Shown here: positions 21,667-33,483 of the stretch, piece by piece
Layout: the number at the start of each line of letters is the position of its first letter
How positions within the stretch are numbered: the stretch's first letter is position 1
Source: Pyropia haitanensis
Taxonomy: Eukaryota; Rhodophyta; Bangiophyceae; Bangiales; Bangiaceae
Direction: 5' to 3'
DNA: 64,000 nt
Assembly (NCBI GenBank): GCA_008729055.1
Contig: SDUX01000004.1
Coordinates: 7,224,026 to 7,288,025 of the forward strand
Translations under genes and position numbers: made by a program
The notes under the pieces: model-generated
The model's database searches: none
Told to the model about the DNA's origin: nothing
The model's input: only the letters and a program-made list of their open reading frames with translations

Positions 21667-23145
21667 ATGGCCGCGTTTGTCCCTGCAGGGGCCCCCCTGG
21701 CATCCTCCTTGGGGGCTCCTGACGCCCGCCGCCTGCGCACAGCCGGTCGGGTGGCTGCCGTCGTCGCTGCCCGTCCCGGCGGGGGCGCTCGTCTCGCCCC
21801 CCCGTCCCGGCGCGGGGCGGCGCAGTCGGCGCCCGCCATGGTCGTTGCGGTGCCGTCGGCGGTCAACCCGACGCCGGCCTTTCAGCACGACGACGCCGGG
21901 TACATGTGCGTGGAGGGGGTGCGGGTGCGGGACATCCAGGACGCCCTCGGGGAGGAGGCGTCCCCCTTTTACGTCTACTCCAAGGCGCAGATCAGTGCCA
22001 ACTACGCGGCGTACAAGGACGCCCTCGAGGGCGTGGACGCCATCATTGGCTACGCCGTCAAGGCCAACAACAACAAGGCGGTGGTGAAGCACCTGGCTGG
22101 CCTCGGCGCCGGGGCGGTGCTGGTGTCTGGGGCGGAACTGCGGCTGGCCATGGACGCGGGGATGGACACCTCCCGCACCGTCTTCAACGGCAATGGCAAG
22201 ACCCCCGCGGAGCTGCGGGCTGCCGTGCGGTCGCGGTGCCTCATCAACGTGGACTCGGAGTTTGACGCGGCGCACATTGCCGACGCGGCGCGCGCCGAGG
22301 GCCTCCCCGCGTCGGTGCTCATCCGCATCAACCCGGACGTGGACCCCGAGGTGCACGCGTACGTGTCGACGGGGCTGGCCAACTCCAAGTTTGGCATCCG
22401 CAACTCGCACCTGCAGTGGTTCCTCGACTACATTTCCGACGCGGGGGACGACGTGCTGCGGCTGGCGGGGGTGCACTCCCACCTGGGGTCCACCATCAAG
22501 AAGGTCAGCATCTTTAAGGACGCGGCGGATATCATGCTCGGCTTTGTCAACAAGATCCGCGACGGTGGCGGCGCGCCGCACCTGCGGTACCTCAACATTG
22601 GGGGCGGCCTCGGCATTGATTATGAGCGGGCGGGGGAGCAGCTCCCGTCGCCCGCAGACCTCATCAACACCATCCGCCCGCAGCTGGTGGCGGGCGGGCT
22701 GACGGTCATCATGGAGCCTGGGCGGTCGCTCGTTGGCAACGCCGGCGCGCTGATCAGCCGCGTGATTGGGGTCAAGACCAACGGCAGCACCCGCTTCATT
22801 GTCACGGACGGGAGCATGTCGGAGCTGATCCGCCCCGCCCTCTACGACGCCTACATGTACATTGCGGCGACGGAGCCCGGCGGCGAGGCGGGTGTGTTTG
22901 ATGTGGTCGGGCCCGTGTGCGAGAGCTCGGACTTTTTGGGCAAGGGCCGGTCGCTGCCGACGCCGGCCGAGGGCTCTGGCCTCGCCGTCATGGACGCGGG
23001 CGCCTACTGCCACGTGATGGCCAGCAACTACAATATGAAGCGGTTGCCGACCGAGGTGCTCGTTGACGGCGACGAGTGGCGGGTGGTGCGCAAGGGGCAG
23101 ACCTACGACGACCTGATGGCGGGCTATGATGGGCTCGACATTTAG
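21667..23145 (+). CDS. lysA: Diaminopimelate decarboxylase, plastid-targeted
   Basis: This PLP enzyme removes CO2 from meso-diaminopimelate to give lysine. From ATG 21667 the protein is 492 residues. About 60 leading residues are Ala/Arg/Ser-rich without acidic clusters and look like a plastid transit peptide. The alanine-racemase-like barrel follows with FYVYSKAQI, IGYAVKANNN (PLP Lys132), GAVLVSGAELRLA, SVLIRINPDVDPEVHAYVST, KFGI, GVHSHLGSTI, YLNIGGGLGIDY, IMEPGRSLVGNAG (Glu350) and the C-terminal sheet domain with VGPVCESSDFLGKGR (Cys418) and MDAGAYCHVMASNYN. The frame is intact. The ATG was chosen because it gives a targeting leader directly before the conserved domain. The frame is also open far upstream, but antisense to the shikimate gene. 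Confidence 0.96.
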   Translation: MAAFVPAGAPLASSLGAPDARRLRTAGRVAAVVAARPGGGARLAPPSRRGAAQSAPAMVVAVPSAVNPTPAFQHDDAGYMCVEGVRVRDIQDALGEEASPFYVYSKAQISANYAAYKDALEGVDAIIGYAVKANNNKAVVKHLAGLGAGAVLVSGAELRLAMDAGMDTSRTVFNGNGKTPAELRAAVRSRCLINVDSEFDAAHIADAARAEGLPASVLIRINPDVDPEVHAYVSTGLANSKFGIRNSHLQWFLDYISDAGDDVLRLAGVHSHLGSTIKKVSIFKDAADIMLGFVNKIRDGGGAPHLRYLNIGGGLGIDYERAGEQLPSPADLINTIRPQLVAGGLTVIMEPGRSLVGNAGALISRVIGVKTNGSTRFIVTDGSMSELIRPALYDAYMYIAATEPGGEAGVFDVVGPVCESSDFLGKGRSLPTPAEGSGLAVMDAGAYCHVMASNYNMKRLPTEVLVDGDEWRVVRKGQTYDDLMAGYDGLDI

Positions 23146-23784
23146 GCGACAGGGGGTGTTGTGCTGCCCGGTTTGTAAACGTTCGCGTCTGCTCTCTTTG
23201 TCTCGTCTATGCCGCGCGCTGTCGCGCGGGGCGCGTTGTTCATGCCTTTTTTGTCGCACTCTTGGGGCGCCCCCCGTTGACGCGGCTCGCGCTCCTCATC
23301 AAACGCCAGACCGCACACTCTGCAGCGTCTCCCCACAAAACGCTGCTGTGCTGCACGTTTTGCCGTAGGCCGTGCCACCACAGACCGACGACTGCGCGCT
23401 AGTAGTGTGTTGCAGAGGCTGCCCCCCATCATATGTCGTATTAATACGTTCAAACAAACGTGTACTGTCTTGTCGTCCCACATTTTTCGCCACGTGTTTT
23501 TATGGTCCAGTTGCGGGCCGCGCCACCGCCCGCCAAAGCGGGGTCGGGCGCGGTCGCCGACTCCGCACAGCAGCTGCTCCCGCCCCCCGTCCGTACACCG
23601 TCGATCGGCGTCGCGTGCGTCGGCCTGTGGGCGGCGCCGCGCCGGGTGGCGGCAGCGGCGGTTCCTCCCCCCCCCCGGGTGCGCGGAGCCCTCATTTTAG
23701 CGCTTCCACCTCTCCCCCCCCCCCCCCCCCCGCCCTTTCCCCCTCTGCTCTCCCCCCTCTGCTCCCCCCCCACTGCCGCCCGCG
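23146..23784. other. Intergenic region, partly lower GC
   Basis: This is the 3' flank of lysA followed by the NUP93 leader. The segment 23180-23500 is visibly AT-richer. C-runs at about 23715-23735 precede the NUP93 ATG. No supported gene. Confidence 0.5.
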
Positions 23785-23931
23785 ATGGCCTCGACCGTCG
23801 CGCCCGCCGGCGCCTTCCCGCCCGCCGCGGCGCCGACGGTCGCGTCCCTCCTCGCGGCGGCACGCTCCGGCGCCGCCCCCTCGGGCGGTGGCTCTTCTGG
23901 CGGCAGCGGCGGTGCTGGCAGCGGCGGTGCT

Positions 23932-23962
<31 letters not shown>

Positions 23963-24238
23963 GCGGCGGGTACGGCGGCGGCGGCCTGCTGCCACTCCCG
24001 ACGGCGGCCGAGACGGCGGCGGCCTATTATGCGCCGCCGCCGGGGGGGGACGCCCGCCCGGCGGCTGCCCGCCGCGTCGACGACCTGATCCCGGCCGCCC
24101 GTGCCGCCGCGGCAGCCGCCGCGGCGGCCGCGGCGGCCGTCGCGGGTGGCGGCGGGGGGGGGGGCGCGCCGGCGCCGGCGGTGGCGGCGGTGGCGGTGGG
24201 GGGGGGCGCCCGCGCCCCCGTCGGGGAGCACACGGCTC

Positions 24239-24272
<34 letters not shown>

Positions 24273-24790
24273 ACGGCGGCGGCGGCGGGCGGCCGCCCGG
24301 CGCCGGTCGCGGACCCGTGGCTGGCGGCGGCGCCCGACGTTGCCCGCCCCCTCCCGTCGGTGGTGGGTGCGTCGACGCGTCGGCGGCCCGCCGCGGCGGG
24401 CGCCACGCCGCTCGCCGCCGCCCGCGGGGCGGCGCTGCTCGTCGACCTCGGCGCGCCGGTGGGCGCCCTCCAGCGCCTCCTCCGCTCGCCGCCGCCACCG
24501 CCTTCCCACGACCCCGCAGACGGCCCGGCGGCGGCGGCGGCAGCCGCCGCGTCGGCAGCGGCGGACGCGGCGGGCGCGGCGGCGCCGCGGCGGGCGGCGG
24601 CGGCCGCCGCCGCACGGTCCGCGACGCGTGACGCGGCGGTGGCGGCGGTGGCGGCCGCCGCGCGCGCGGCGGCGGCGGGCCGGGCGGCCGCCGCCGCCGC
24701 GGACGGCGGCCGCGCGCTCGCCGCGGCCATGGCCGCCGCCCGCGGGGGGGGGGGGACGGCCGGCGGCCGGCCCGCCTGGCCCGCAGGCGC

Positions 24791-24832
<42 letters not shown>

Positions 24833-26185
24833 TGCCAGTGCCGGCCGTGGACTGGGGGCGGCGCCCGGCGGCGTGCCCGTCCTCACCGCCCACCCGGCGG
24901 TCGCCGCGGCGGTGCGGGTCGCGGCCTCCCGCGGCAGCGCGTTGTGGGGGGAAGGGGGGGGGGACGCCCGCCGCGGGCGCGCCCTCGCGTTGCCCGCCGA
25001 GGTGTGGGACGGGCTGTCGCGGGGGCTCGCCGCCGCCGCCGCCGCCGCCGCGGCGGACGCGGCGGACGCGCCGACGCTGGCGGCGGTGGTGGCCACCCTC
25101 CGGCACCTGCTGCGGGGCGGCGGCGCGGGCGGGAGCCCGTCGGCGAGCACCGACGACGAGGAGGCGGACGCCGCGGACGCGGACGCCGACGACGATGACG
25201 ACGCGGCGGGGCGGACCGTGGCCGCCGCCGCGCGGGCGGCGCTGGAGGACGGCTACGCCCGCACCGTCCTTGGCGTCGCGCCCGCCGCCCCGGCCGTCGC
25301 CGTCGTCCGCGCCGCGCGGTCGCGGGTGGAGGCGCTGGTCGCCGCGGGCGTCCTTGCCGCGCCACCCGCCACCGCCCCATCTACCCGGCCGGCGGCTGCC
25401 CGCGGCGGCGGGGGGGACGCCGCCGCCGCCGACGACGGCGGCGACGACGACGACGGCGAGCCGTCGCCGCCAACGGGGCGGCCGGGTACGGTTCCGGCCC
25501 TGGCCGTCGACGGCCTCCCCCTGTGGCCCATCCTGTACATGTGCATCCGGTCGGGGCGGGCCGACGCGGCGGCGGCGGTGGCCGACGCGGCACGGCCCAA
25601 AGTGGGGGGAAACCTCGCGTTTGACCTCCTCGAGGAGCTCCTCCTCCACGCCCTCTCGCCGCGAGAGGCGGCGGGCCGCCTCTCCCTTTACGCCCGCCAC
25701 TTTGTGCCGCCGCCGCCGCCGCCGCCGCCGCCGGGCGGCCCGGCCGGCGCGGCGGCGTCGGTAGCAGCGGCGACGGCGGCGGCGGCGGCGCTCGCGGAGC
25801 TCCCCCCTGCTGCAGGTGGCCGCTGGGACGCGGCGGCCGCCTACTACCGCGTCTCGGTGCTGGCCGCGGCGGGGGTGGACGCGGCCCCCCCGCTGGGCCT
25901 CCCCGCCGCGGACGCGGGCGCGCTGCTGGGCGTGTGGGAGCACCACCTGTGGCTGCGGCTGTGCGCGGTGCGGCGGCAGCCGCCGCTGCCGCCGGCGCTC
26001 GCCGCGCACCGGCTGCGGCTCGCCGACGTGCGCGCCGACGTGCTCGGCGCGGGGGACACCCACTTTGACCCGGCGGGGGGGGCGCCGCTCGCGTACGCCG
26101 CCGCGCTCGTGGCGGTCGGCCTCCCGTGGCGGGCGGTGGACCACCTGGCGGCGGGGTCGGTGGCCGCCGCGGCGGCGGCGGGCGG

Positions 26186-26216
<31 letters not shown>

Positions 26217-27260
26217 GGTGGTGGCCCGCCGGGCACGGGGCGGCGCCTCGGCGGCGCCGGACCGCGCGCCCCCCGCGCCACCACCCCCGCGGCGGCGACG
26301 GCGGCATCCGCCGCCGGCGCGGCGGCGCTGGTCGCCCTCCTCACCGCGGGTGGCTCGCCGCGGGGGGTCGGCGGCGACCGCGGCGGCGCCGTCGCCGACA
26401 CCCCCCCGCGTCGACGGCGCGCGCGGCGCGGCGGGTGGCGGCGCTGGTCTGGCGGCACGTGTGCTCGTGGGCGGGCGGCCGGCCCGCCGACGCGGCGGCA
26501 TGGCTGGCGGGCCTCCCCGGGGGGGCGGGCGGTGTGGCCGACGCGGCGCTGGGGGTGGTTGTCCTGGCAGGGGCGGGCGAGGCGGGGTGGCGCGGCGGGC
26601 TCCGCCTGCCGCCCATCGATGGGGGCGACCGTGACAGCACGGGAGGGGGCGTCAACGAGGACGACGCCGATGCCGGTGCGGACAGCAGCGGCGGCGGTGG
26701 CGGCGGCGGCGGCGGCGTTGGCGGCGGTGGTTTTGGTGGAAGTGGTGGCGGCGTCGACGGCGCCTGGCAAGACGACGACGACCTCCTCGACGCCGTCCTT
26801 GACGGTGCGGTCATTGGGCCGCTGGCGGCGGCTGCCGGTCGCGGTGACGGCGACCCCGCGGTGGCCCGCCTCCGCCGCCGTGTCGCGGCCGCGGCGGCCG
26901 CGCGCGCCGCCTCCCCCGCCGCCGCCGCCCGCCTGCACCTGACCGCGGGCAATGACGCGGCGGCGGTGGCGGCCGCCGCCGCGGCGGGGGTGGTGGCGGT
27001 CGTCGCGGCGCTGCCAGTCGCGGCGGTCCCGCGGGGTCTCGGCCGCGGCCCCGCCGACGTCCGTCACGGGGACGCGTGCCGCCGGGCGGCGGCGGATGTG
27101 CTCGCCGCAACGGCGGCGGGGGCGGCCGACAGGGGGGAAGGGCGGGGGGGGTCGACGACGCCCACCGCCATGAGCGATGGGGAGGGCTGGCCCCCGTCGG
27201 ATGGTGAGGCGCCCGCCACGCATGGCGGCGACGAGGATGACTCGGTGGTGCGCACGGACG

Positions 27261-27297
<37 letters not shown>

Positions 27298-27850
27298 CCC
27301 TGGCGACGGTGCCGCCGCCGCCGCCCGTGCCCTCCGCACCGCCCCGACCGCCGCCGCCCGCCGCGCGGTGGCGACGGCGCTGGCGCTGGCCGCCACCGCC
27401 GATGCGGCTGCCGCACCCCGGCGGGCGGTCGCGGCGGCGGCGGCGGCGTGGCCGCTGCCGCCACGGCCGCCCGCCGACCTGGTCGCCGCCGCCGCGGCGG
27501 TGCTGGGCGTCCGCCTGTCGGCTGCCGCCGACGGTCTCGCTGCCGCCGCGGCAGAGGCGGCGGCGGTGGCGGCCGCAGCGGCGGTGGCCACGCCGGTTGG
27601 GGACGGGGGGGGCACCGGCGGCGACGGCGGCGCCCGCCATGGTGGCCGCGGCGGCACCCCCTCGCGCGTACGCGCGGGCGTGGCGGCCGCCGACTGGGCC
27701 GCCGCGGGGCGGGCGGCGGTGGCAGACGCGCCGGCGACGCGGGCGGCGCTGCTGGGGGGGGGAGCGGACGCCCACGACGCGGTGCGGCTGCTCGACGCGG
27801 GCGTAGCGCGGGTGCTCCACGCCCTCCCGCGGGGGGGGGCGGGCGCGTGA
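23785..27850 (+). CDS. NUP93: Nucleoporin NUP93/Nic96, frame broken at homopolymers
   Basis: NUP93/Nic96 is an alpha-solenoid scaffold nucleoporin of the inner pore ring. The N-terminal part is Gly-rich, followed by very long Ala-rich helices. The diagnostic central region is clear: LPLWPILYMCIRSGRADAAA, then VWEHHLWLRLCAVRRQ, ADVLGAGDTHFDPAGGAPLA followed by YAAALVAVGLPWRAVDHLAA. It matches the Nic96 pattern (PLWPxLYYCLRxG, WLWLQL, GExHFxxxxPLLYFxxLLLxGQFExAIxFL). The C-terminal solenoid continues in another frame to ADAHDAVRLLDAGVARVLHA. Frames change in GC-rich runs near 24150-24290 and 26200-26420. Acidic low-complexity loops (for example about 25150-25205) are inserted. No introns are evident. 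Confidence 0.78.
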
Positions 27851-29635
27851 AGCGCCGAGCACCACAGGGGGTTGGGCGGCCGGGCGTCCCTCGTGTGAGG
27901 CGTCCAGCGTAGGGTCCCCCTGTCTGCGGAAACGAGCGACGCAGGTTTGGTCTGGCGTCGGCGCCGTAGGGAGGGGGAGGAGGGCTGGTCTCGTGGGCCG
28001 GAAGGATGCTTGGGTGGGTCCAGAGGGTGGGGGACGGCGCGAACGGTGCGCCTGCCGCCGTCAAGGAGGGGGGATGTGCGAGGGCACCCGCAGTGGCAGC
28101 CGCCGCGAGTGACGCCGCCGCCGGGACCCCTGCGGGCGCCGCCGACCATGGGGTCGGTGGCGTTATTTCCGCAGGGCCGCGTCTGCTGTGGTGTGGCAAT
28201 CCTATTTTCCGGTCCGCCTTTGTGCGCCTTCCTGCGTTAGGCAGTCGCACGGCGCAGGCGGCTCGACGGCGTACCCCTCCTCATCGTTGCCACCACCGCC
28301 GCCGCCTCTCCCCTACCCCGGCCCCCACCTCTGCCACGACAGAGGTGCGGCAGGATGTCCCAGGGGCTCTCTCTGGTACTAGTCCCTTTCCTTCCCTGCT
28401 GGTGGCTACGGCGGGGGCACCTGGTGTACACCACCTGCTATGCGGCGGCGGCTCGTGGGTGGGCGCTGACGCCCGTGGGGTCTGTAGCGGTGGGGGACAC
28501 CCTCCCCGTGGTTGTGTATGTGCCCGCCGACGGGGTTTGGCGGGCGGCCGACCACCCCCGACTCTGCCTCTGCGGCGGTGGCGGCTAGGCTGGTGGTGAG
28601 GGTGGGGGCGCCCCCGCGGCGGACACAGCGGCGGGCCTGATCAACGCCCACACCCCCTGAGGGAAGCTGGTGGTGGATGGGGGCTGGTGTTGGCCTACAC
28701 GACGGTCCTGCCAGTGGGCTGGCGCGCGCAGCACGGCTGACGGGGCGGCCGCCTCGCCGCGTCCGTCGAGCCGTCTGGTGGGGCGGGCAGCACGGCCGCC
28801 GCGCTAGCTACGGTGGTGGTTGACTGCACACGCCACGCCGAAGGGCAACATCGAAGCGCAGCGGCGCAGCACGAGAGAAAACAACGACAAGAACAAAGTG
28901 GCAACCCGCCCCAGACATGCTGAGCCATCAAGGCAAGGCACAACAGAGAGAGTAACAAGACAAACTGCACCGACACCTGCCGAGCACGACAAAAAAAAAA
29001 AAAAAAGTGAAGGGAGAGGACCCGTCCAAGACATCTGGCATCTCCCGCGCGCCTGCCCACCGCGCCGGCCACGCCTGCTGCCTGCCGCGGCCCAAGACTC
29101 ACCCGCCACCGCGCAACATGGATGCCCGTCGGCCGGGCACCCGCCACGCGCTCGGCCCCCCAGGAGTCACACCGGCCACTGCCAGTGGTGCTCCCCTGCC
29201 GGCGGCAGCGGCGCGCCACCCGCGCCACCCACAGCCAGGGGGTCGCCGGACAATGCGGATGGGGAGTGGTCCCCCACCGTGAGCGCCGCCCGTACCGCCA
29301 CCCCCAGACGCTGTTCCCCGCTTCCTCCCTCCACCTCCACACCCTACCGCTCGTCGCCGCCCCGCGCTCGCCGCGGCCACCGAAAACGGGTGGAGGCTCC
29401 CACAGCCCCACCCCATCCGACCCACGTGGAGGAAGCCAGCCCGCCCGCTCCGTCGGCGGCGGGTTGGCAGCTGAGGATGTCGACGGCTTGGCCAACGCCC
29501 GCCGCCGCCACCCGGGCGACGGCGCCACGCACCCAACCTCGGCGGGCTCGACAGCAGACGCAGGCCACGCCACGCTCAGAGCGTCCACAAAGGCAGGCAA
29601 ACGCGCGCAGCGCCGAGAGGAGAGGGTAGACTCCC
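27851..29635. other. Long intergenic region without a supported gene
   Basis: Several frames are open on both strands (for example 28006-28599 + and 28695-29600 -), but none carries a recognisable domain or convincing start. An A-run of about 16 lies at 28990-29006. A perfect 8-bp-arm hairpin lies at 28326-28347. The 77-codon frame from ATG 28355 has a hydrophobic start, but there is no other support for it. Confidence 0.4.
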
Positions 29636-31826
29636 ATCAGATGCGGACGGCACGGGGGCGGCGGAGCTGGTGGCGCCCCTGTGTGCGATCGCCGCGGTGG
29701 GGCGCCGGCCGACGGGGGGGGCTCGCGCCGGGGGAGGTGGGTCCTTGAGGAGGGGGGGGGGGGGCGGCGCTCGTTGCGCGGGCGGCGCTGGAGGCGGGGG
29801 CCACCCTCTGCCCCGCCACCACCCCCACCACCACCACCACCGCCGCCGCCACCGCAGCCGCCGCCGCCGCCGCCGCCGACGGCGTGTGCGTGTGTCCCGC
29901 CGGTGCCGGGGGCGTCGCCGCCCTCGTCGCCGCCCTCGACGGGTGGGTGGGGGGAGGCGCCACCGCCGCCGCCGCGCGGGCGGCGGTGCTGAACGCCCTC
30001 GCGGCGCCACTGCTGGGGGGAGGGCGCCCGCAGGGGGGGGGCGGGGGGGGGGCGTCGCCGCCGCCGTTGGGAGGGGGGGCTGTGGGGGGTGCGTCGCCGC
30101 CGCCGTCACCGTCGTCGCGGCTACCGCCACTGATGATGATGCCGCCGCCTCTGTTGTGGCGGGGGGTCGGAGGGGCGGTTGGGGGGCGGGGGGGGGGGGC
30201 CGCAGGTGTCAAGTGTCGGTGAGGATGGCCGCCGTGCTGACGGCGGCGGCGGCCACGTCGGCGCCCCCCGTGGGGGAGGAGGGGGCGGGCGTACCCGCCG
30301 CCGCCGCCGCCGCTGCCGCCGCCGCCGCCGCCGTCGTGGCCGTCTCGTGGCACGTGGCGCTGGCCGGGGCGCTGGCGGCCGCCGCCGCCGCGTCCGGCAC
30401 CCCCGGCGGCACGGGCGGTGCCGTGCCGGGCGCCCCCGCGGGGGGCCTGCCGCCGTCGGCCGCGGCGGCCGATGCGGCGGCCGCCACCGCCGCCCGCGCG
30501 TAGGAGGGGTGGCTCCGTGCCGCCGCCCGCGGTGGTGCGAGCGCCCCGGCCGGCGGTGGCGGCGACGGGCGGGTGGGCGGCGGGGCGGGTGCGCTGCTGG
30601 CGCGGGTGCTTGCCGCGGCCCTCCCCAGAGAGGCGCTGCCGCTCGCTGCGCGCGGCGGCGCGGGCGCAGGAGGGCGTGCCCGCGGCGGCCGCCTACGTTG
30701 CCGCCGCACGCGCACGGGTGCGGGAGCTGGAAGGGAGCTCCTCTTCCCCGCTAGACGGGCTGGGATGGGGCGAGGGCGCCCCCCAACGGCGGCGACGGCG
30801 GCGGCGGCGGCGGCGGCGGCAGGGAGGGCCCGGCGGGTCCCCCCTCCTCCCCCGCCGCCCCTCGCGGCGGCCGCCGTGCACGCGCACGTGCTGGACTGGG
30901 CGCGGTCTTGCGGCGGCGCCCTCCCCGACGCCCGCGTCTGGGAGGTGACCTGTTCCCGCTACCGCCTCTGGATGGCCACCGCGCCCGTGGTGCTGGCGGC
31001 CGGGACGGCCGCCGCCACGGCGTACCTCGCGGCTCACTTGCCGCGCCACGGGGTGGCCGACTAGAACCGGTACCGGGCGGCGCTGGTGGCGGCGCTTGCC
31101 ACCTGAAAGGGGCGCTCCGTTCTCTTCCCGGCCGAGGCGGCGGCGGCGGCGGCGGTGGTGATGGGGGCGGCGGTGGCGGCGGCCGAGGCAGAGGCAGAGG
31201 CGGCGGCGATGGGGAGGGGAAGGGGGGGGGGGGGGGGGGGGGCGGCACCCGTCCCCGTCCCTGGAGCACCTGGTGGCGGCGATTGTGGACGCCGCGGGTG
31301 GCGGCGGCCGCGGCAGCGGCCGCGGCAGCGGCGGTGGCGATGGCGGTGGCGGCAGCGGCGGTGGCGGTGGCGGTGGCGGTGGCGGCGGCGGCGGTGGCGG
31401 CTCGGACGGTGGCGGCGCGGGCGTCGACGACCCCGACGGGGGTGGGTGCGTGGACGGCGCGTCCGGCCCCCCCCGCCGCGTGGACCTGCTGCTCGAGGCG
31501 CTGCCGCTGGCCTTCCCCTCCCTCCCCTCCTCCCTCACCCTCGCGCTCCACTCTACGGGCCTGGCGGTGGCGTCGGGGCGGCTGCTGTTGCCCCCCCCCC
31601 CTTCGGGTGGGTGGCGCTCCCCCCCCTTCGGGTGGGTGGCTCCCCCCCCCCCCCCTTCGACGGGGTCGACGACGGCTGCCACCCCGCCCTCCCCGTCCCG
31701 TCCCACCCGCCGGGCACCCCCGTGTGGGCGGGGGGCGTCTACCTGCCGCCCGCTGCGGTGCGGCTGCTCGCGTGGTACGCCACCTCCACGAGGGGGGGGG
31801 CGCCGCCGCCGCCGCCGCCACCCTCC

Positions 31827-31863
<37 letters not shown>

Positions 31864-32276
31864 GTCCGCTGGGGGGGGAGGTGCTGTCCCTGCCGCCGCC
31901 GCCGCCGTCGCCGCCGTCGGCGTCGGCTACCGCCCGGGCCGTGTCGTGGGAGGGATGGGAGGCAGCGGCCAGGGGGGCGGCGTGGGCGCGGGGGGGGAGG
32001 TGCGGCGGCTTGGGGGGGGGGGAGAGGGTGGCGAGGGTGGGGGGGGGGGCACCGCCGCGTCGCCGGTCGCTGCCCCCCCCCCCCGCCTCTCCACACGCGG
32101 CGGGGGCTCACCACCCCTTGCGCTTGCGGGCGGGGCGCGAGGCGGGGCGCCCCGCGGCCGCGGCCGGGGCCTTGCGCGGGTGCCCCCGCCTGTGGCGGCC
32201 GCCGCGGCGTCGGCCTCCCCCGGCGGCGGGGGTGGGGGTAGGCTGTCCCCCACCGCCGCCGCCGATGGCGCGACGC

Positions 32277-32307
<31 letters not shown>

Positions 32308-32372
32308 GCCGTCGTTGCCGTCGACGCCGCCGCCACCGCCGCCGCCGCCGTCATCATTGCCGCCACCCGCGC

Positions 32373-32403
<31 letters not shown>

Positions 32404-32407
32404 GTAA
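29636..32407 (+). pseudogene. Helix-rich unidentified gene, probably degenerate
   Basis: I do not recognise this gene. One frame reads as coherent Ala-rich helices: GTGAAELVAPLCAIAAVG, then (after a frame slip at the poly-G near 29753-29763) ALVARAALEAGATLCPA and GVAALVAALDGW, then VAVSWHVALAGALAAAA. Next come GWLRAAARGGAS, AHVLDWARSCGGALPDARVW, YRLWMATAPVVLAAGTAA, NRYRAALVAALAT and RRVDLLLEALPLAFPSL. That coherent frame is cut by TAG at 30501, TAG at 31062 and a TGA near 31104. At least the last two fall where Trp (TGG) would fit the context. With further slips at G/C runs this looks like a pseudogene or a badly sequenced solenoid-protein gene. No start can be placed; an upstream exon is possible. 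Confidence 0.4.
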
Positions 32408-32715
32408 CCCGCGCCGCGGCCGCCGCCGGCCGCCGCCGCCGCCCTCCTCCCCGCCTTGGCTGCTGCGGGCGCCCCCCCCCCCAGCGGGTCCGCCGGCACG
32501 TCGCCGGCGGCGCTTCCGCCCGCCGCTGGCGGTGGCGGCCCGTCGCCGCCGCCCGCCGCTGCCGCCGCCGTCGGCGGGCCGCCCCCGCCCGCCAGGCGGG
32601 CCGCCCCCCCTTCCCCGCCGCCCGCGGCGGCGGCGGCGGGGGGTGGCACCCACGCGCGGCGGCCCGCCGCCGCCCGCCGGGGCGCCCGCGCCGTCCGCAC
32701 CCGCCGGCGCAGCGT

Positions 32716-33444
32716 TCACGTCCGGGGGTGCCCCCCCAACCCCCCTCCCATGCATCGGGGGGGTTGCGATGGGAGCGGGCAGGGCACAGTCGCGCCGGCA
32801 GCGGCGGCTTCTTCCCCAAGGGGCTCCCCCGCCACCGCCGCAAGCCCCGCCACACAGTCCAGGCCGAGGAGCGTCACGGCCACTACCGCGTCACCCAGGT
32901 CACCCGCCGCCCACAGCCGCAGCTCCCCCCTCGCAGCGCCCCCGTCAACGCCACCCAAGCACGCTCCCCACGTACGGCCGCGCATGGCGGGCCGCCGCCC
33001 CCGACGGTCGCAAACGTCGCGTTCAGCCCCGCGTTGGCCGCTCCCTCAGCCGCCGTCGCCGCCGTCGCCGCCGTCGACGTCCTGCTATCGCCTCAGGTGG
33101 CGGCGGCCGCCACCGTCGCCACAAGAGCAGCGGTACGGGCCAGCCGCGCCCGCCGCCCTTCCTCCTTCACCGGCCCTTCCAGCCCCACGCCGTCGGCAGC
33201 GGCGGTGGTGGCGCCCGCCCCCCTCCGCTGCAGCATCTGCTGCGCCCAACGTCACCACTGCCCTCGCCTCCCGGCCCGCGGAGGCCACGGACCGGGCCGG
33301 GGCGGCCCACTCCCCCGCAAACACTAGCGCAGTGGTCGCGTTGCGGGAGCGGGGTCCGCCATCGGCCACCGCCAGACGCGCCTGCTCTAGTAGGGGAAGA
33401 AACAGGTCGCCCGCGGTGGACGTTGCGTGAGCGGTGGCGGGCAT
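32716..33444 (-). CDS. Unidentified minus-strand protein, frame uncertain
   Basis: The ATG at 33444 opens a stretch that reads like real protein: AGDLFLPLLEQARLAVADGG, then TTALVFAGEWAAPARSVASA, REARAVVTLGA. After frame changes at GC runs, other coherent pieces are GLNATFATVGGGGPP, AWVALTGALRGELRLWAAGD followed by LGDAVVAVTLLGLDCVAGLA, ending near 32716. I recognise no family. The reading needs at least two frame changes and passes an in-frame stop near 33085-33110, so it may be broken or contain short introns. Plus-strand frames overlap it but look less protein-like. Confidence 0.3.
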
Positions 33445-33483
33445 GATGCCGTGCTTGGCAGTGGTGGCCGCCGCTGGGAGCAA

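Noticed and set aside
28695..29600. 301-codon minus-strand frame with hydrophobic segments
   Set aside because: The hydrophobic part comes from reverse-complemented A-runs and CA-rich DNA; no domain, start context or conserved motif.
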